This document shows positions 10,175 through 18,905 of a stretch of DNA of 64,000 bases, piece after piece. The stretch spans positions 1 to 64,000 of the forward strand of contig NZ_JAKLTS010000010.1 of the NCBI RefSeq assembly GCF_022012445.1. The letters are read 5' to 3'. A program made the translations under genes and the position numbers. The notes below the pieces were generated by a model. That model ran no database searches, was not told the origin of the DNA, and worked only from the letters and a program-made list of their open reading frames with translations. The DNA comes from Massilia sp. TS11 (GTDB lineage Bacteria; Pseudomonadota; Gammaproteobacteria; Burkholderiales; Burkholderiaceae_D). Within the stretch, counting starts at the first letter, position 1; every line of letters begins with the position of its first letter.

Positions 10175-11917
10175 TTATTGATTTTGCTGCGTAATCCAGC
10201 GTTCGATCTGCTGCTCGAGGACGCCCAGCGGGAGTGGCCCGTTGTCGATCACGGCATTGTGGAAGCGGCGCAGATCGAAGCGCGCGCCGAGCACGCTCTG
10301 GGCGCGCTGGCGCAGTTCCAGAATCTTCATCTGGCCGATCTTGTAGCCGAGCGCCTGGCCCGGCCAGCCGATGTAGCGGTCGACCTCGACCTCGTTGTCG
10401 CCGGGCGGATTGGCGCTGTTGGCGTTCATGTAGTCGAGCGCCTGCTGGCGGCTCCAGCCGAACGCATGGATGCCGGTGTCGACCACCAGGCGCACGGCGC
10501 GCAGCAGCTCGTCATTGAGGTGGCCGAAGTCGGCATACGGATCGCTGAACAGGCCCAGCTCGTAGCCGAGGCCCTCGGCATACAGGGCCCAGCCTTCGCC
10601 GAAGGCCACATACCAGCCGTGGCGGCGAAACGGCGGCAGCTCGCTCAGCTCGTGCGCGCGCGCCACCTGGGTGTGGTGGCCGGGCACGGCTTCGTGCAGG
10701 GCCAGGGTCTCCATCTCCCATTTGGCGCGCGTGTGCAGGCGCGTGGTGTTGACCACGAAGGCGCCCGGATCGCCGCCGATCCCGGCTTCGTAGAAGGCGG
10801 CGCTCTGCTCTTCGGCGCCCGGATACTGGATCGGGCGCACCTCGACCGCCTCCTGCGGCAGGCGCCAGAACAGCTGCGGCAGGCGCTGGCTGGCGCGCGC
10901 GATGATGCTGCGGTAGGCGGCCAGCAGGGCCTCGGGATCGGTGAAGAAGAAGCGCGGGTCGCTCGTCACATAGCGCACGAACTCGCTGTAGCTGCCGCTG
11001 AAGCCGGTGCGCGCGATGGCGCCGCGCAGCTCGCCCTGCAGGCGCGCCACTTCGCGCAGGCCGATCGCGTGGATCTCGGCCGGGGTGAGGGCGGTGGTGG
11101 TGGCCTGTTCGGCCAGCAGTGCGTAGTAGTCGGCGCCGCCCGGCAGGGCCGAGGCGGCCAGGCTGCTGCGCGTGGCCGGCAGATAGACCTGCTCGATGAA
11201 CTGCTCGAGCCGGCGCAGGGCCGGCGCCGCCACCGTCTGCAGCAGCTGCGGGCCGAAGCTGGCAATGCGGTCGCGCGCCGGCTGGGCAATGCCCGCCGGG
11301 ACGCGCCGGAACGGCGTCGCCAGCGGTCCCTGGGTGATGCCCTTGCGCAGCTGGCGCAGCTGGGCCGGGACGCCCTTGATCACGGCCTGGGGCGTGGTCC
11401 AGCCGCTGCGCAGGCCTTCGCGCAGCTGGGCGATCAGGCCGTCCACATAGCGCGGCAGGGCCTGGATGCGGGCGAAGTAGTTGCGGTAGTCGCGCTCGCT
11501 GGCAAACGGCATCTGGGCCGCCATCTGCACGAAGTCCAGGTGCAGGCCGTCCTGGGTGGTGATCGGCTGCCAGTTGTAGGGGTAGAAGGCGGCGGCGCGC
11601 TGGGCCAGGCTTTTTTCGTAGATGAACAGGTCGAGCGAGATCTGCTCCTGCAGCGGCAGCGCGCGCCGCTCGATCGCGCGGGCCTGCGCGAGCATGGCCT
11701 GGTCGTGGGCGGCGGCGGCCAGGCTGGCGGCCAGGCTAGTGTCGCTCAGCTTGTCGTCGTAGCGGTGGTCGCCGACCGAGGTGGCGAATTCGGGCTGGGT
11801 GCGCAGGCGCCACTGCCAGTCGGCCTCGAACAGGGCGCGCGCCTGCTCGGCCGGACTGGCGGCCAGCAGCGGTGCGGACAGCAGCAACAGGATCAGAAAG
11901 ACGAGGCGGGCGCGCAT
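10175..11917 (-). CDS. DUF885 family exported protein
   Basis: A 580-residue protein with a Sec signal peptide (residues 1-20, hydrophobic core LVFLILLLLSAPLLAA). The mature part is a DUF885 domain. It carries HEAVPGHH, then FGEGWALYAE, which resemble the HExxH ... E zinc-ligand layout of M32-like metallopeptidases, so a periplasmic peptidase role is likely but unproven. The start at 11917 was chosen because it begins the signal peptide; the upstream extension lacks one. It has its own 5' gap from prmC (65 bp). Confidence 0.82.
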   Translation of the reverse strand: MRARLVFLILLLLSAPLLAASPAEQARALFEADWQWRLRTQPEFATSVGDHRYDDKLSDTSLAASLAAAAHDQAMLAQARAIERRALPLQEQISLDLFIYEKSLAQRAAAFYPYNWQPITTQDGLHLDFVQMAAQMPFASERDYRNYFARIQALPRYVDGLIAQLREGLRSGWTTPQAVIKGVPAQLRQLRKGITQGPLATPFRRVPAGIAQPARDRIASFGPQLLQTVAAPALRRLEQFIEQVYLPATRSSLAASALPGGADYYALLAEQATTTALTPAEIHAIGLREVARLQGELRGAIARTGFSGSYSEFVRYVTSDPRFFFTDPEALLAAYRSIIARASQRLPQLFWRLPQEAVEVRPIQYPGAEEQSAAFYEAGIGGDPGAFVVNTTRLHTRAKWEMETLALHEAVPGHHTQVARAHELSELPPFRRHGWYVAFGEGWALYAEGLGYELGLFSDPYADFGHLNDELLRAVRLVVDTGIHAFGWSRQQALDYMNANSANPPGDNEVEVDRYIGWPGQALGYKIGQMKILELRQRAQSVLGARFDLRRFHNAVIDNGPLPLGVLEQQIERWITQQNQ

Positions 11918-11982
11918 GCGGCCATTGTGCAGTATCTGGCCGGGGCCGCCAGCGCCCTGTGCCGCTGGCACAACAGTCAGGT

Positions 11983-12810
11983 TCAGGTCAGCAGGCGGGC
12001 GCCGCTCACGCGCTCGATGCCGGCCAGGTCCTGCCAGCTGGCGATGTCGCCGAAGCGGCCGCTGGCGGCCAGCAGGGCGCGCACGGCGGCGGCCTGGTCG
12101 TAGCCATGCTCCATCAGCAGCCAGCCGTCCGGTTGCAGGTGGGCGGGGGCGCCGTCGATGATGGCGCGCAGGCAGCTCAGGCCGTCCTGCTGGTCGGTCA
12201 GCGCGCCCGCCGGTTCAAAGCGCAGATCGCCCTGGCTCAGGTGCGGGTCGGCGGCCGCGATATACGGCGGGTTGGCGACGATCAGGCCGAAGCGCTCGCC
12301 GGCCACGGCGCTGTACCAGTCGCTGTGCAGGAAGCGCACGCGCGCCCGGTGGCGCGCTGCATTCGCGGCGGCCACGGCCAGCGCGGCCGGGCTGCGGTCG
12401 AGCGCGCTGTAGTCGGCGTCGGGCCGGGTATGGGCCAGGGCCACGATGATGGCGCCGCTGCCGGTGCCCAGATCGAGCACGCGCAGGCCCGGGGTGATGC
12501 GCGCGAGCGCCAGTTCGACCAGCAGTTCGGTGTCCGGGCGCGGGATCAGCACGTCCGGCGTGACGCTGAAGGCGAGGCCGAAAAATTCGCGGCTGCCGAC
12601 GATGTAGGCGATCGGCTCGCCGGCCGCGCGGCGCGCCACCAGGGCCTGCAGGCGCGCGGCCTCGGCGGCGGTCAGCGTGCGCTCGCTCTGGGTGATCAGG
12701 GCGACCCGGCCGAGGCCGAGCGCATGTCCGAGCAGGATGCGGTTTTCGAGTGCGTCGAAGGGCAGGCTGCGCTGCAGGGCGCCGAGGGTGGCGCCGGCTT
12801 CGATCGCCAT
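11983..12810 (-). CDS. prmC: Release factor glutamine methyltransferase PrmC
   Basis: A 275-residue SAM-dependent methyltransferase that N5-methylates the Gln of the GGQ motif in release factors 1 and 2. Motif I is LDLGTGSGAI and the catalytic NPPY is in VANPPYIAA. The N-terminal helical domain (residues about 1-80) recognises the release factor. The start overlaps the dsbB stop as TGATG (12808-12812), so prmC is translationally coupled to dsbB. Its substrate gene prfA is 3.6 kb away, separated by the restriction-modification island. Confidence 0.95.
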   Translation of the reverse strand: MAIEAGATLGALQRSLPFDALENRILLGHALGLGRVALITQSERTLTAAEAARLQALVARRAAGEPIAYIVGSREFFGLAFSVTPDVLIPRPDTELLVELALARITPGLRVLDLGTGSGAIIVALAHTRPDADYSALDRSPAALAVAAANAARHRARVRFLHSDWYSAVAGERFGLIVANPPYIAAADPHLSQGDLRFEPAGALTDQQDGLSCLRAIIDGAPAHLQPDGWLLMEHGYDQAAAVRALLAASGRFGDIASWQDLAGIERVSGARLLT

Positions 12811-13280
12811 CAGCGGCGGCCGCGCCGCCAGGTCAGCAGCAGCGCCAGGCTGACCAGGGCAAAGGCGATCGCCGCCCAGGTCGGCACGTTCAGGCCCAGC
12901 AGGCGTTCGGTCGCCAGTTCGCAGATGCCGTTGGCGAGGAAGACGTCGGGCAGCAGGCTGGCCGTGGGCAGGCGGTTGAGGAAGGTCTCGGTCGGGTCGA
13001 TCCCGCACGAGACGCCCGGATGGGCCAGCACCCACAGATGCTTGGCGACCGTGACGATGCCGCCGGCGATGCACAGGCCGGCCACGAGCAGGCCGGCGCG
13101 CGGCGTCTTGAAGGCCGCCGCCAGCAGGCAGGCGATGCCGGCGCCGAGGAAGGCATAGCGCTGGATGATGCACAGCGGGCAGGGCAGCATGTCCAGGGCC
13201 AGCTGCAAATACACAGCGAAGGCGACGAAACCGAAGCAGACAAGGCCGATGGCGGCGAGGAGTTTTCGTTGGTCCAGCAT
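12810..13280 (-). CDS. dsbB: Disulfide bond formation protein DsbB
   Basis: A 156-residue inner-membrane quinone reductase that reoxidises periplasmic DsbA. Four hydrophobic segments are visible. The first Cys pair is the CPLC motif (about residues 35-38, after LDMLPCPLC). The second pair is the Cys in GVSCGID and the Cys in ANGIC of the second periplasmic loop. I start at ATG 13280 (LDQRKLLAAIG); an upstream in-frame start would add 14 residues. It forms a two-gene unit with prmC. Confidence 0.92.
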   Translation of the reverse strand: MLDQRKLLAAIGLVCFGFVAFAVYLQLALDMLPCPLCIIQRYAFLGAGIACLLAAAFKTPRAGLLVAGLCIAGGIVTVAKHLWVLAHPGVSCGIDPTETFLNRLPTASLLPDVFLANGICELATERLLGLNVPTWAAIAFALVSLALLLTWRRGRR

Positions 13281-13383
13281 GGCAGGCAGTCGAGACAAAA
13301 AAAGCAGAGCGCATTGTCGCACAGTTCATCGTCCTGTCATCTGGCGCGCTTAGGATGCGGCCATCCGGTCCCGACAGGTATGC

Positions 13384-13938
13384 ATGATGAGCAGGCTTTC
13401 TCTTTCGACTGGGCTGCGCGTGCTGGGCGCGCTGGCCCTGGCAGGCGCCATCTGGGCCTGCGATCTGAACCCGCCCGAGCGGCCCGCGCCGGCCGAGATT
13501 CTGGCTTTGAGCCAGGCTGCCAATGAAGGCCAGCAGCACGCGGCCGAGCTGCGTCTGCGTCACTGGGCCGGGGCCGGCGTGGCGGCCGCGCGGCGCGAGC
13601 TGGGCCGCCTGTGGCTGCGCCGCCCAGGCATGCAGCGCGACGCCTTCCACCAGTACGAACTGGCCGCGCGCGACGGCGACGCCGAGGCCGCGCTGGTGCT
13701 GGGGAACTGGCTGCGCAATTCGCCCGACGCCCGCCAGGCCCTGCGCTGGTACCAGCTGGCGGCCGCCCAGGGTCAGGCCGAGGCCGCGCTGGCGCTCGGC
13801 CAGATGGCGCTCGGCGGCGAGGGCATGGCGCCCGATCCGGCGCTGGCCATGCGCTGGCTGCAGCGCGCCGCCCAGCTCGGCAATGCCGAGGCGATCAGCC
13901 TGGTCTCGGTCGACCGCGGCAGCGTGGTCGCCCTCTGA
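13384..13938 (+). CDS. Sel1-like repeat exported protein
   Basis: A 184-residue protein with an N-terminal hydrophobic segment (residues 9-25, LRVLGALALAGAIWA) followed by Cys26. This may be a lipoprotein signal, although the Trp in the lipobox is atypical. From about residue 75 there are Sel1/TPR-like repeats: AALVLGNWLRNSPDARQALR, then AALALGQMALGGEGMAPDPA and MRWLQRAAQLGNAEA. It probably acts as an envelope adaptor. It is the last high-GC gene before the restriction-modification island. Confidence 0.72.
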   Translation: MMSRLSLSTGLRVLGALALAGAIWACDLNPPERPAPAEILALSQAANEGQQHAAELRLRHWAGAGVAAARRELGRLWLRRPGMQRDAFHQYELAARDGDAEAALVLGNWLRNSPDARQALRWYQLAAAQGQAEAALALGQMALGGEGMAPDPALAMRWLQRAAQLGNAEAISLVSVDRGSVVAL

Positions 13939-14000
13939 AAAGTTGCCTTTTCAGTCGAACGCATCCAAGATGAGCGCGGATTCAATTGTTCCTGCTCGTT

Positions 14001-14756
14001 ATGCACGCTACTTACACCTTTGACTTTCTAACGACGGTCTCACGTCAACTGAGTGACCAACTGGAGGGGATGGAATCGACTGCGCTCAATTCCGGCACTT
14101 TGAGGCAGCTTTCTAATTTTCAGGATAAAGTTGGTTCACGCCAGGGCGTATACGTGCTCTATTACGCCGATGCCCCGGTTTACCTAGGTAAGGCCGAGAA
14201 CGTTAGCGCCCGTTTGTTTCAGCACCTTGAGAAACTGCGTGGCCGGCGCGGTATCGATCAGGCAAAGATTGGATATAAAGCGCTCCTACTTGGCAAGAGC
14301 ATGAGTACAGCGGCCAACGAGAATATTCTCATCAACATCTTCAAAGAGCGCCACCCAGACCTATGGAACGGGAGAGGCTTTGGCCCAAAGGATCCAGGGA
14401 AGGAGCGCGATACGACGAAGCCTGGTTGGTTCGACCAAGCATTCCCGATTGAACCAGCGTATCCGATTACCTTGACTGAGGTGGTGCAAGGGGCAATCGA
14501 GATCGGCAAGCTTTTCGAACAGATGAAGGCTCAGCTACCTTATGTGTTCCGATTCGACATCGATGCCGATCTCTTGCGTGAAACGATCGATATCACACAA
14601 GTCCCATGTGACGCGCGAAGTCTTTTTCAGGCCGCAATCGACAAATTGGGTGTGAATTGGAAGGGCGCGATTCTAAGTTATGGGATGGTGTTGTACCGCA
14701 CGGACAAGACATATCCGTACGGGGAGGAGATTACTGCGCGCTTAGGCAGCGCGTAG
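14001..14756 (+). CDS. GIY-YIG restriction endonuclease, Eco29kI-like
   Basis: A 251-residue candidate type II restriction enzyme. The GIY-YIG core reads QGVYVLYY (GVY at 49-51) followed by VYLG (YLG at 61-63). A catalytic Arg candidate is R71 in SARLFQH and a metal-binding Glu candidate is E107 in ANENIL. The later LWNGRGFGPKDPGKERD stretch (about 120-137) resembles the loop after the core in Eco29kI-type enzymes. The site could be CCGCGG-like, but this cannot be read from sequence. Start ATG 14001 has no strong ribosome site; TTG 13986 is an alternative. The gene is visibly AT-richer than its flanks. Its 3' end overlaps the methyltransferase by 15 bp tail to tail. Confidence 0.75.
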   Translation: MHATYTFDFLTTVSRQLSDQLEGMESTALNSGTLRQLSNFQDKVGSRQGVYVLYYADAPVYLGKAENVSARLFQHLEKLRGRRGIDQAKIGYKALLLGKSMSTAANENILINIFKERHPDLWNGRGFGPKDPGKERDTTKPGWFDQAFPIEPAYPITLTEVVQGAIEIGKLFEQMKAQLPYVFRFDIDADLLRETIDITQVPCDARSLFQAAIDKLGVNWKGAILSYGMVLYRTDKTYPYGEEITARLGSA

Positions 14757-15911
14757 TTGGCTGCACACACTGTCGGCGATCGCGGATGCAAGCCGGACGG
14801 GAACGGCATTACCCAACTGCCGCATGACTTCGCCCCAGGATCCCTCAAATACAAACTCATCCGGAAAAGTCTGAATCCGCGCGGACTCGCGTACGGTGAA
14901 ATATCGTACCGATCCGTCGTGGCGACGAAGCATGTTCTCTCCACCGGGGACGCCGTGGTCTCCTGCCTTCAGAGCTTTCGCCGGCTCGTCCATGGGGCTA
15001 CCCGTATGGCCTGGGTACGCGCGGGCACCCGGTTGGAATTTGTGCGCTTGATGCTTGTTCGAGGCCTTGCTCGACTCCGGGTCGGGTAGGTCATGGATTG
15101 CGTCCCGAACAGTCCTCCAGGGCATGCTTGGAGTTTCGCCCACTTGCTCTCTCAGTCGTTCCAATTTGGTGGCAATACCTTCAGGTGGCGCCGGACGGTG
15201 CCGTTTGGCGACCTTATGCCTGTCCCAATACTCGCCCGAGTCCCATTGGTCGAGCAGCAGCGCCGCTTCGCTATGCGTCTCGCTCGGGAAGGTCCAGGGG
15301 CGGTGCATATCGGCCCGAAAACCCACGATGAACACCCGCATGCGCTTCTGGGGTACGCCATAGTTGGCGGCGTTGACGAGCCGCGTTACCAGGTGATATT
15401 CGCTCGGTCGACCCTTGGTCTTGTGTTGCTCGAGCCGCTTCAAGTGAGCAAGCCACTCCTCGCCCCGCTTGGCCAGCAAAGACGGAAATTCCAGTTGAAG
15501 CTGGATGTAATTGAAGTAGTTGAAAAATGCGGAGCGCGTCAGGCCGCGCACATTCTCAAACACGAATGCTTTGGGACGTGTTTCGCGTACCGCCCGTATG
15601 GCCTGGGGAAACATGTCGCGCTCGTCCAAAAAGCCGCGGTGCTTGCCCCCCATTGAGAAGGGCTGGCAGGGCGGGCCACCGGTGACTAGATCGATACCGC
15701 GAAATTCATCGTAGTCAAACGTCCGCACGTCGAGTTCCGACACCTCCGGCCAATGGGCGATCGGGTGGACTTGGAGTCGGCGGTTAAGGCGAATGGTTTC
15801 ACATGCGTGACGATTCCACTCAACAACGGCTCGGTGGAGCACGCCATTCGCGGAAAAGCCGAGGGCGAGGCCGCCAGCGCCGGCAAAAAGTTCGAGTGAT
15901 TGCAGTGCCAC
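14742..15911 (-). CDS. DNA (cytosine-5) methyltransferase
   Basis: A modification methylase that places 5-methylcytosine on the restriction site. All main motifs are present: I (LELFAGAGGLALGF), IV with catalytic Cys (GGPPCQPFS), VI (FENVRG), VIII (PQKRMRVFIVGF) and X (LGNAVPVRLA). The target-recognition region lies between VIII and X. I prefer GTG 15911 (389 aa) over ATG 15944 (400 aa). The upstream ATG falls inside the -10 hexamer of the only good promoter, so it would not be transcribed, and an AGG lies 9 nt before the GTG. It converges with the GIY-YIG gene and diverges from vsr, forming a complete restriction-modification-repair set. Confidence 0.9.
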   Translation of the reverse strand: MALQSLELFAGAGGLALGFSANGVLHRAVVEWNRHACETIRLNRRLQVHPIAHWPEVSELDVRTFDYDEFRGIDLVTGGPPCQPFSMGGKHRGFLDERDMFPQAIRAVRETRPKAFVFENVRGLTRSAFFNYFNYIQLQLEFPSLLAKRGEEWLAHLKRLEQHKTKGRPSEYHLVTRLVNAANYGVPQKRMRVFIVGFRADMHRPWTFPSETHSEAALLLDQWDSGEYWDRHKVAKRHRPAPPEGIATKLERLREQVGETPSMPWRTVRDAIHDLPDPESSKASNKHQAHKFQPGARAYPGHTGSPMDEPAKALKAGDHGVPGGENMLRRHDGSVRYFTVRESARIQTFPDEFVFEGSWGEVMRQLGNAVPVRLASAIADSVCSQLRAA

Positions 15912-15942
15912 GTTCAAGGACCTGATAAGTAAGCGCCTGAGC

Positions 15943-15970
15943 ATTGTACTGTACCGATGTACAGTGTCAA
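15943..15970 (-). promoter_or_regulatory. Methyltransferase promoter
   Basis: Read on the minus strand, there is TTGACA (15970-15965), a 16-bp spacer, then TACAAT (15948-15943), which match the consensus hexamers at 6/6 and 5/6. Transcription would begin near 15936. This excludes ATG 15944 as start codon for this transcript. The spacer is filled by a LexA-type box. Confidence 0.65.
15947..15966. promoter_or_regulatory. LexA (SOS) box between methyltransferase and vsr
   Basis: The sequence TACTGTACCGATGTACAGTG fits the proteobacterial LexA consensus CTGT-N8-ACAG exactly and keeps the outer TACTG and CAGTG. It is a 7+4+7 perfect inverted repeat. It covers the spacer of the methyltransferase promoter and abuts the region upstream of vsr, so LexA binding should repress the methyltransferase and possibly vsr. 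Confidence 0.65.
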
Positions 15971-16019
15971 TTCATCGTGCCCTGGCCTACACTAAAGCGT
16001 GGGGGGGAAATGAACAATT

Positions 16020-16445
16020 GTGGACACGATCTCGGCAGAGGAACGGAGCCGCCTTATGGCGCGCGTGGGTGGCAAGAACACTGCACCCGAGCGCGAGGTA
16101 CGTCGAGCCTTACACGCCTTGGGTTATCGCTACCGATTGCATGATCGCGCGCTTCCGGGAAAGCCGGACATTGTATTTGGCGCGCGACGCAAAGTGATTA
16201 TGGTGCACGGATGCTTCTGGCATCGGCATTCCGATTGCCCGTTTGCCCGTATCCCGAAATCGAGAGTCAAGTTTTGGACTGAAAAGCTCGAAGGCAATCG
16301 CCGCCGTGACCAGCACGTCGTGGAGCGGCTGCAGTCTCTGGGATGGGCGGTTCTAGTGATCTGGGAGTGTGAGATTCGCGATCGGGCGCATTTGAATGCG
16401 CGCTTGCGGGCCTTTCTCGGCCCGACGCGGGCCTCAGTCCCCTAG
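16020..16445 (+). CDS. vsr: Very short patch repair endonuclease Vsr
   Basis: A 141-residue mismatch endonuclease that nicks 5' of the T in T:G mismatches left by deamination of 5-methylcytosine. Visible are [17 protein letters not shown], the catalytic Asp50 in GKPDIVF, the HGCFWHRH motif (C65, H68, H70) with C73, and the later Cys in WECEI for the structural zinc. The start is GTG 16020, with a G-rich ribosome site (16001-16007) upstream. It diverges from the 5mC methyltransferase, whose damage it would repair. The 3' end overlaps prfA by 12 bp tail to tail. Confidence 0.93.
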   Translation: MDTISAEERSRLMARVGGKNTAPEREVRRALHALGYRYRLHDRALPGKPDIVFGARRKVIMVHGCFWHRHSDCPFARIPKSRVKFWTEKLEGNRRRDQHVVERLQSLGWAVLVIWECEIRDRAHLNARLRAFLGPTRASVP

Positions 16446-17510
16446 CGCGGCCAGCAGCTCGGCCTGGTGCTCGGCCGCCAGCGCATTGCTCAGCTCATCG
16501 AGGTCGCCGTCCATGATGGCGTCGAGCTTGTACAGGGTCAGGTTGATGCGGTGATCGGTCATCCGGCCCTGCGGGTAGTTGTAGGTGCGGATGCGCTCCG
16601 AGCGGTCGCCCGAGCCGATCAGGCTCTTGCGCGTGGCCGCTTCCTTCGATTGCTGCTCGCGCAGCTGGATGTCCTTGATGCGCGCGGCCAGCACCTTCAT
16701 GGCCGAGGCCTTGTTCTTGTGCTGGCTGCGGTCGTCCTGGCATTCGACCACGATCCCGGTCGGCAGGTGGGTGATGCGCACGGCCGAATCGGTCTTGTTG
16801 ATGTGCTGGCCGCCGGCGCCCGAGGCGCGGAAGGTGTCGATGCGCAGCTCGGCCGGATTGATCTGCACGTCCTCGACTTCATCGGCTTCGGGCAGCACCG
16901 CCACCGTGCAGGCCGAGGTGTGGATGCGGCCCTGGGTCTCGGTGGCCGGCACCCGCTGCACGCGGTGGCCGCCCGACTCGAACTTCAGGCGCGAATAGGC
17001 GCCGTGGCCGATGATGCGGACGATGACTTCGCGGTAGCCGCCGAGGTCGGAGGCCGACTCGCTGACCATCTCGACCTGCCAGCGCTGGCGCTCGGCGAAG
17101 CGGGTGTACATGCGCAGCAGGTCGCCGGCGAACAGGGCCGATTCGTCGCCGCCGGTGCCGGCGCGGATCTCGAGGAAGATATTGCGCTCGTCGTTCGGGT
17201 CCTTCGGCAGCAGCATCTTCTGCAGCTCGAGGTCGAGCGCCGCCTGGCGCGCGCGCGCGGCCTCGATCTCGTCGCGCGCGAACTCCTTCATCTCGGGATC
17301 GGCCAGCATCTCCTGGGCGGCGGCGCTGTCACCCTCGGTCTGCAGATAGTCCTTGTAGACGGCCACCAGCGGGCCCAGTTCGGCATGCTCGCGCGTGAGC
17401 TTGCGGTACTGGTCCATATTCCCGGTGGCCTCGGGCTGGGCCAGCAGTTCATCCAGTTCGACGAGTCGGTTGGCCAGTTGATCGAGCTTGGCCAGCATCG
17501 AGGGTTTCAT
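16434..17510 (-). CDS. prfA: Peptide chain release factor 1
   Basis: A 358-residue class I release factor reading UAA and UAG. The codon-recognition PxT motif is present as RVPATE, and the peptidyl-transferase motif GGQ is in [16 protein letters not shown]. The Gln is the substrate of PrmC. Length matches the family (about 360 aa). It lies 54 bp downstream of hemA on the same strand, as in many proteobacteria. Downstream, where prmC would often follow, is the convergent vsr gene. Confidence 0.97.
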   Translation of the reverse strand: MKPSMLAKLDQLANRLVELDELLAQPEATGNMDQYRKLTREHAELGPLVAVYKDYLQTEGDSAAAQEMLADPEMKEFARDEIEAARARQAALDLELQKMLLPKDPNDERNIFLEIRAGTGGDESALFAGDLLRMYTRFAERQRWQVEMVSESASDLGGYREVIVRIIGHGAYSRLKFESGGHRVQRVPATETQGRIHTSACTVAVLPEADEVEDVQINPAELRIDTFRASGAGGQHINKTDSAVRITHLPTGIVVECQDDRSQHKNKASAMKVLAARIKDIQLREQQSKEAATRKSLIGSGDRSERIRTYNYPQGRMTDHRINLTLYKLDAIMDGDLDELSNALAAEHQAELLAALGD

Positions 17511-17564
17511 AGGGCGATAGCGGAAAAGAGATGGGGCCGCGCGCGGCGGCCGGGCAGGGCGCGC

Positions 17565-18839
17565 CTAACGGCGGCCGCGGAACAGCTGGGGCAGCAGCGA
17601 GGCCAGGCGCGCGCGTTCGTCGCCCTTGGCGTGGTGCAGGGCTTGCTGCGGCCCGTGCAGGAATTTGGCGGTCAGGCCGCGCGACAGGGCCTCGAGCACG
17701 GCCTCCGGGTCCTCGCCGCGCGCCAGCAGCTTGCGCGCGCGTTCGAGTTCGTGCAGGCGCAGCGCTTCGCTGGTGTCGTGCAGGTCGCGGATCAGGGGCA
17801 CCACGGCGCGGTCGTCGACCCAGTGCATGAAGGACTGGACCCGGGTTTCGATGATGGCTTCGGCCTGGGCCACGGCGGCGCGGCGGCTCTCGATGCCCGA
17901 CTGGACCACCTTGCCCAGATCGTCGACCGTGTACAGGAAGACGTCGTTGAGGCGGCCGACTTCGGCCTCGATATCGCGCGGCACGGCCAGGTCGACCATG
18001 AACATCGGCTTGTGGCGGCGCGCCTTGATCGCCCGTTCGACCAGGCCCAGGCCGATCAGCGGCAGCGAGGAGGCGGTGCAGGACACCACGATGTCGAATT
18101 TGTGCAGCTCGTTGGGCAGGTCGGCCAGGCGGATGGCGCGCCCGTCGAAACGGCGCGCCAGCGCCTCGCCGCGCTCCATCGTGCGGTTGGCCACGGTGAC
18201 CGATTTGGGCAGCTGGGCGCCGAAGTGGGTGGCGCACAGCTCGATCATTTCGCCGGCGCCGATGAATAGCACGTGCTGCTCGCGGATGGTGTCGAAAATC
18301 CGTTCGGCCAGGCGCACGGCGGCCGCCGCCATCGACACGCTGGCGGCCCCGATCTCGGTCGTGCTGCGCACTTCCTTGGCGACCGAGAACGAGCGCTGGA
18401 ACAGCTGGTGCAGATAGGTGCCGAGGCCGCCGTATTCTTCGGCCACGCGCACCGCGTCCTTCATCTGGCCGAGAATCTGGGGTTCGCCCAGCACCATCGA
18501 ATCGAGGCCGGACGCGACCCGGAACGCATGCCGCACGGCCTCGTGCTGGGGCAGCAGATACAGGTGCGGGCGCAGCTCGGAAGGATTGACCTTGTGGAAG
18601 TCGGCGAGGAAGTGGGCCGCCGCGTCGAGCGCGTTGGGCACCTCGGAGGCGGCATACATCTCGGTGCGGTTGCAGGTCGAGAGGATGGCCGATTCGTCAT
18701 TTCCGCGCGGCTCGATGCGGGCGAACCACTGGCGCGCGGCCTGCACCGCCTGACCGATCTGGTCAGGGCCGAACGCCAGCCGTTCGCGCAGGGCGACGGG
18801 CGCGGTCGTGTGGTTCAGGCCAACGGCAACGAGCTGCAT
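17565..18839 (-). CDS. hemA: Glutamyl-tRNA reductase
   Basis: A 424-residue enzyme that reduces Glu-tRNA(Glu) to glutamate-1-semialdehyde with NADPH, the first committed step of C5-pathway haem synthesis. The N-terminal [18 protein letters not shown] and the active-site nucleophile Cys56 in STCNRTE are conserved. The NADPH-binding motif [13 protein letters not shown] follows. The C-terminal dimerisation helices precede the stop. It begins the hemA-prfA operon; the upstream response regulator gene is on the same strand 66 bp away. Confidence 0.96.
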   Translation of the reverse strand: MQLVAVGLNHTTAPVALRERLAFGPDQIGQAVQAARQWFARIEPRGNDESAILSTCNRTEMYAASEVPNALDAAAHFLADFHKVNPSELRPHLYLLPQHEAVRHAFRVASGLDSMVLGEPQILGQMKDAVRVAEEYGGLGTYLHQLFQRSFSVAKEVRSTTEIGAASVSMAAAAVRLAERIFDTIREQHVLFIGAGEMIELCATHFGAQLPKSVTVANRTMERGEALARRFDGRAIRLADLPNELHKFDIVVSCTASSLPLIGLGLVERAIKARRHKPMFMVDLAVPRDIEAEVGRLNDVFLYTVDDLGKVVQSGIESRRAAVAQAEAIIETRVQSFMHWVDDRAVVPLIRDLHDTSEALRLHELERARKLLARGEDPEAVLEALSRGLTAKFLHGPQQALHHAKGDERARLASLLPQLFRGRR

Positions 18840-18905
18840 GCAGGGTGGGGCGTAAAAGGATAGCCGCCATTATAGCCGCAAAGCCGGTGGGGAATTGCAC
18901 GCGCC

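Noticed and set aside
13986-14000. TTG 13986 as start of the GIY-YIG nuclease
   Set aside because: It adds five residues (MFLLV) without a clear ribosome site; ATG 14001 is the simpler start, although neither has a strong one.
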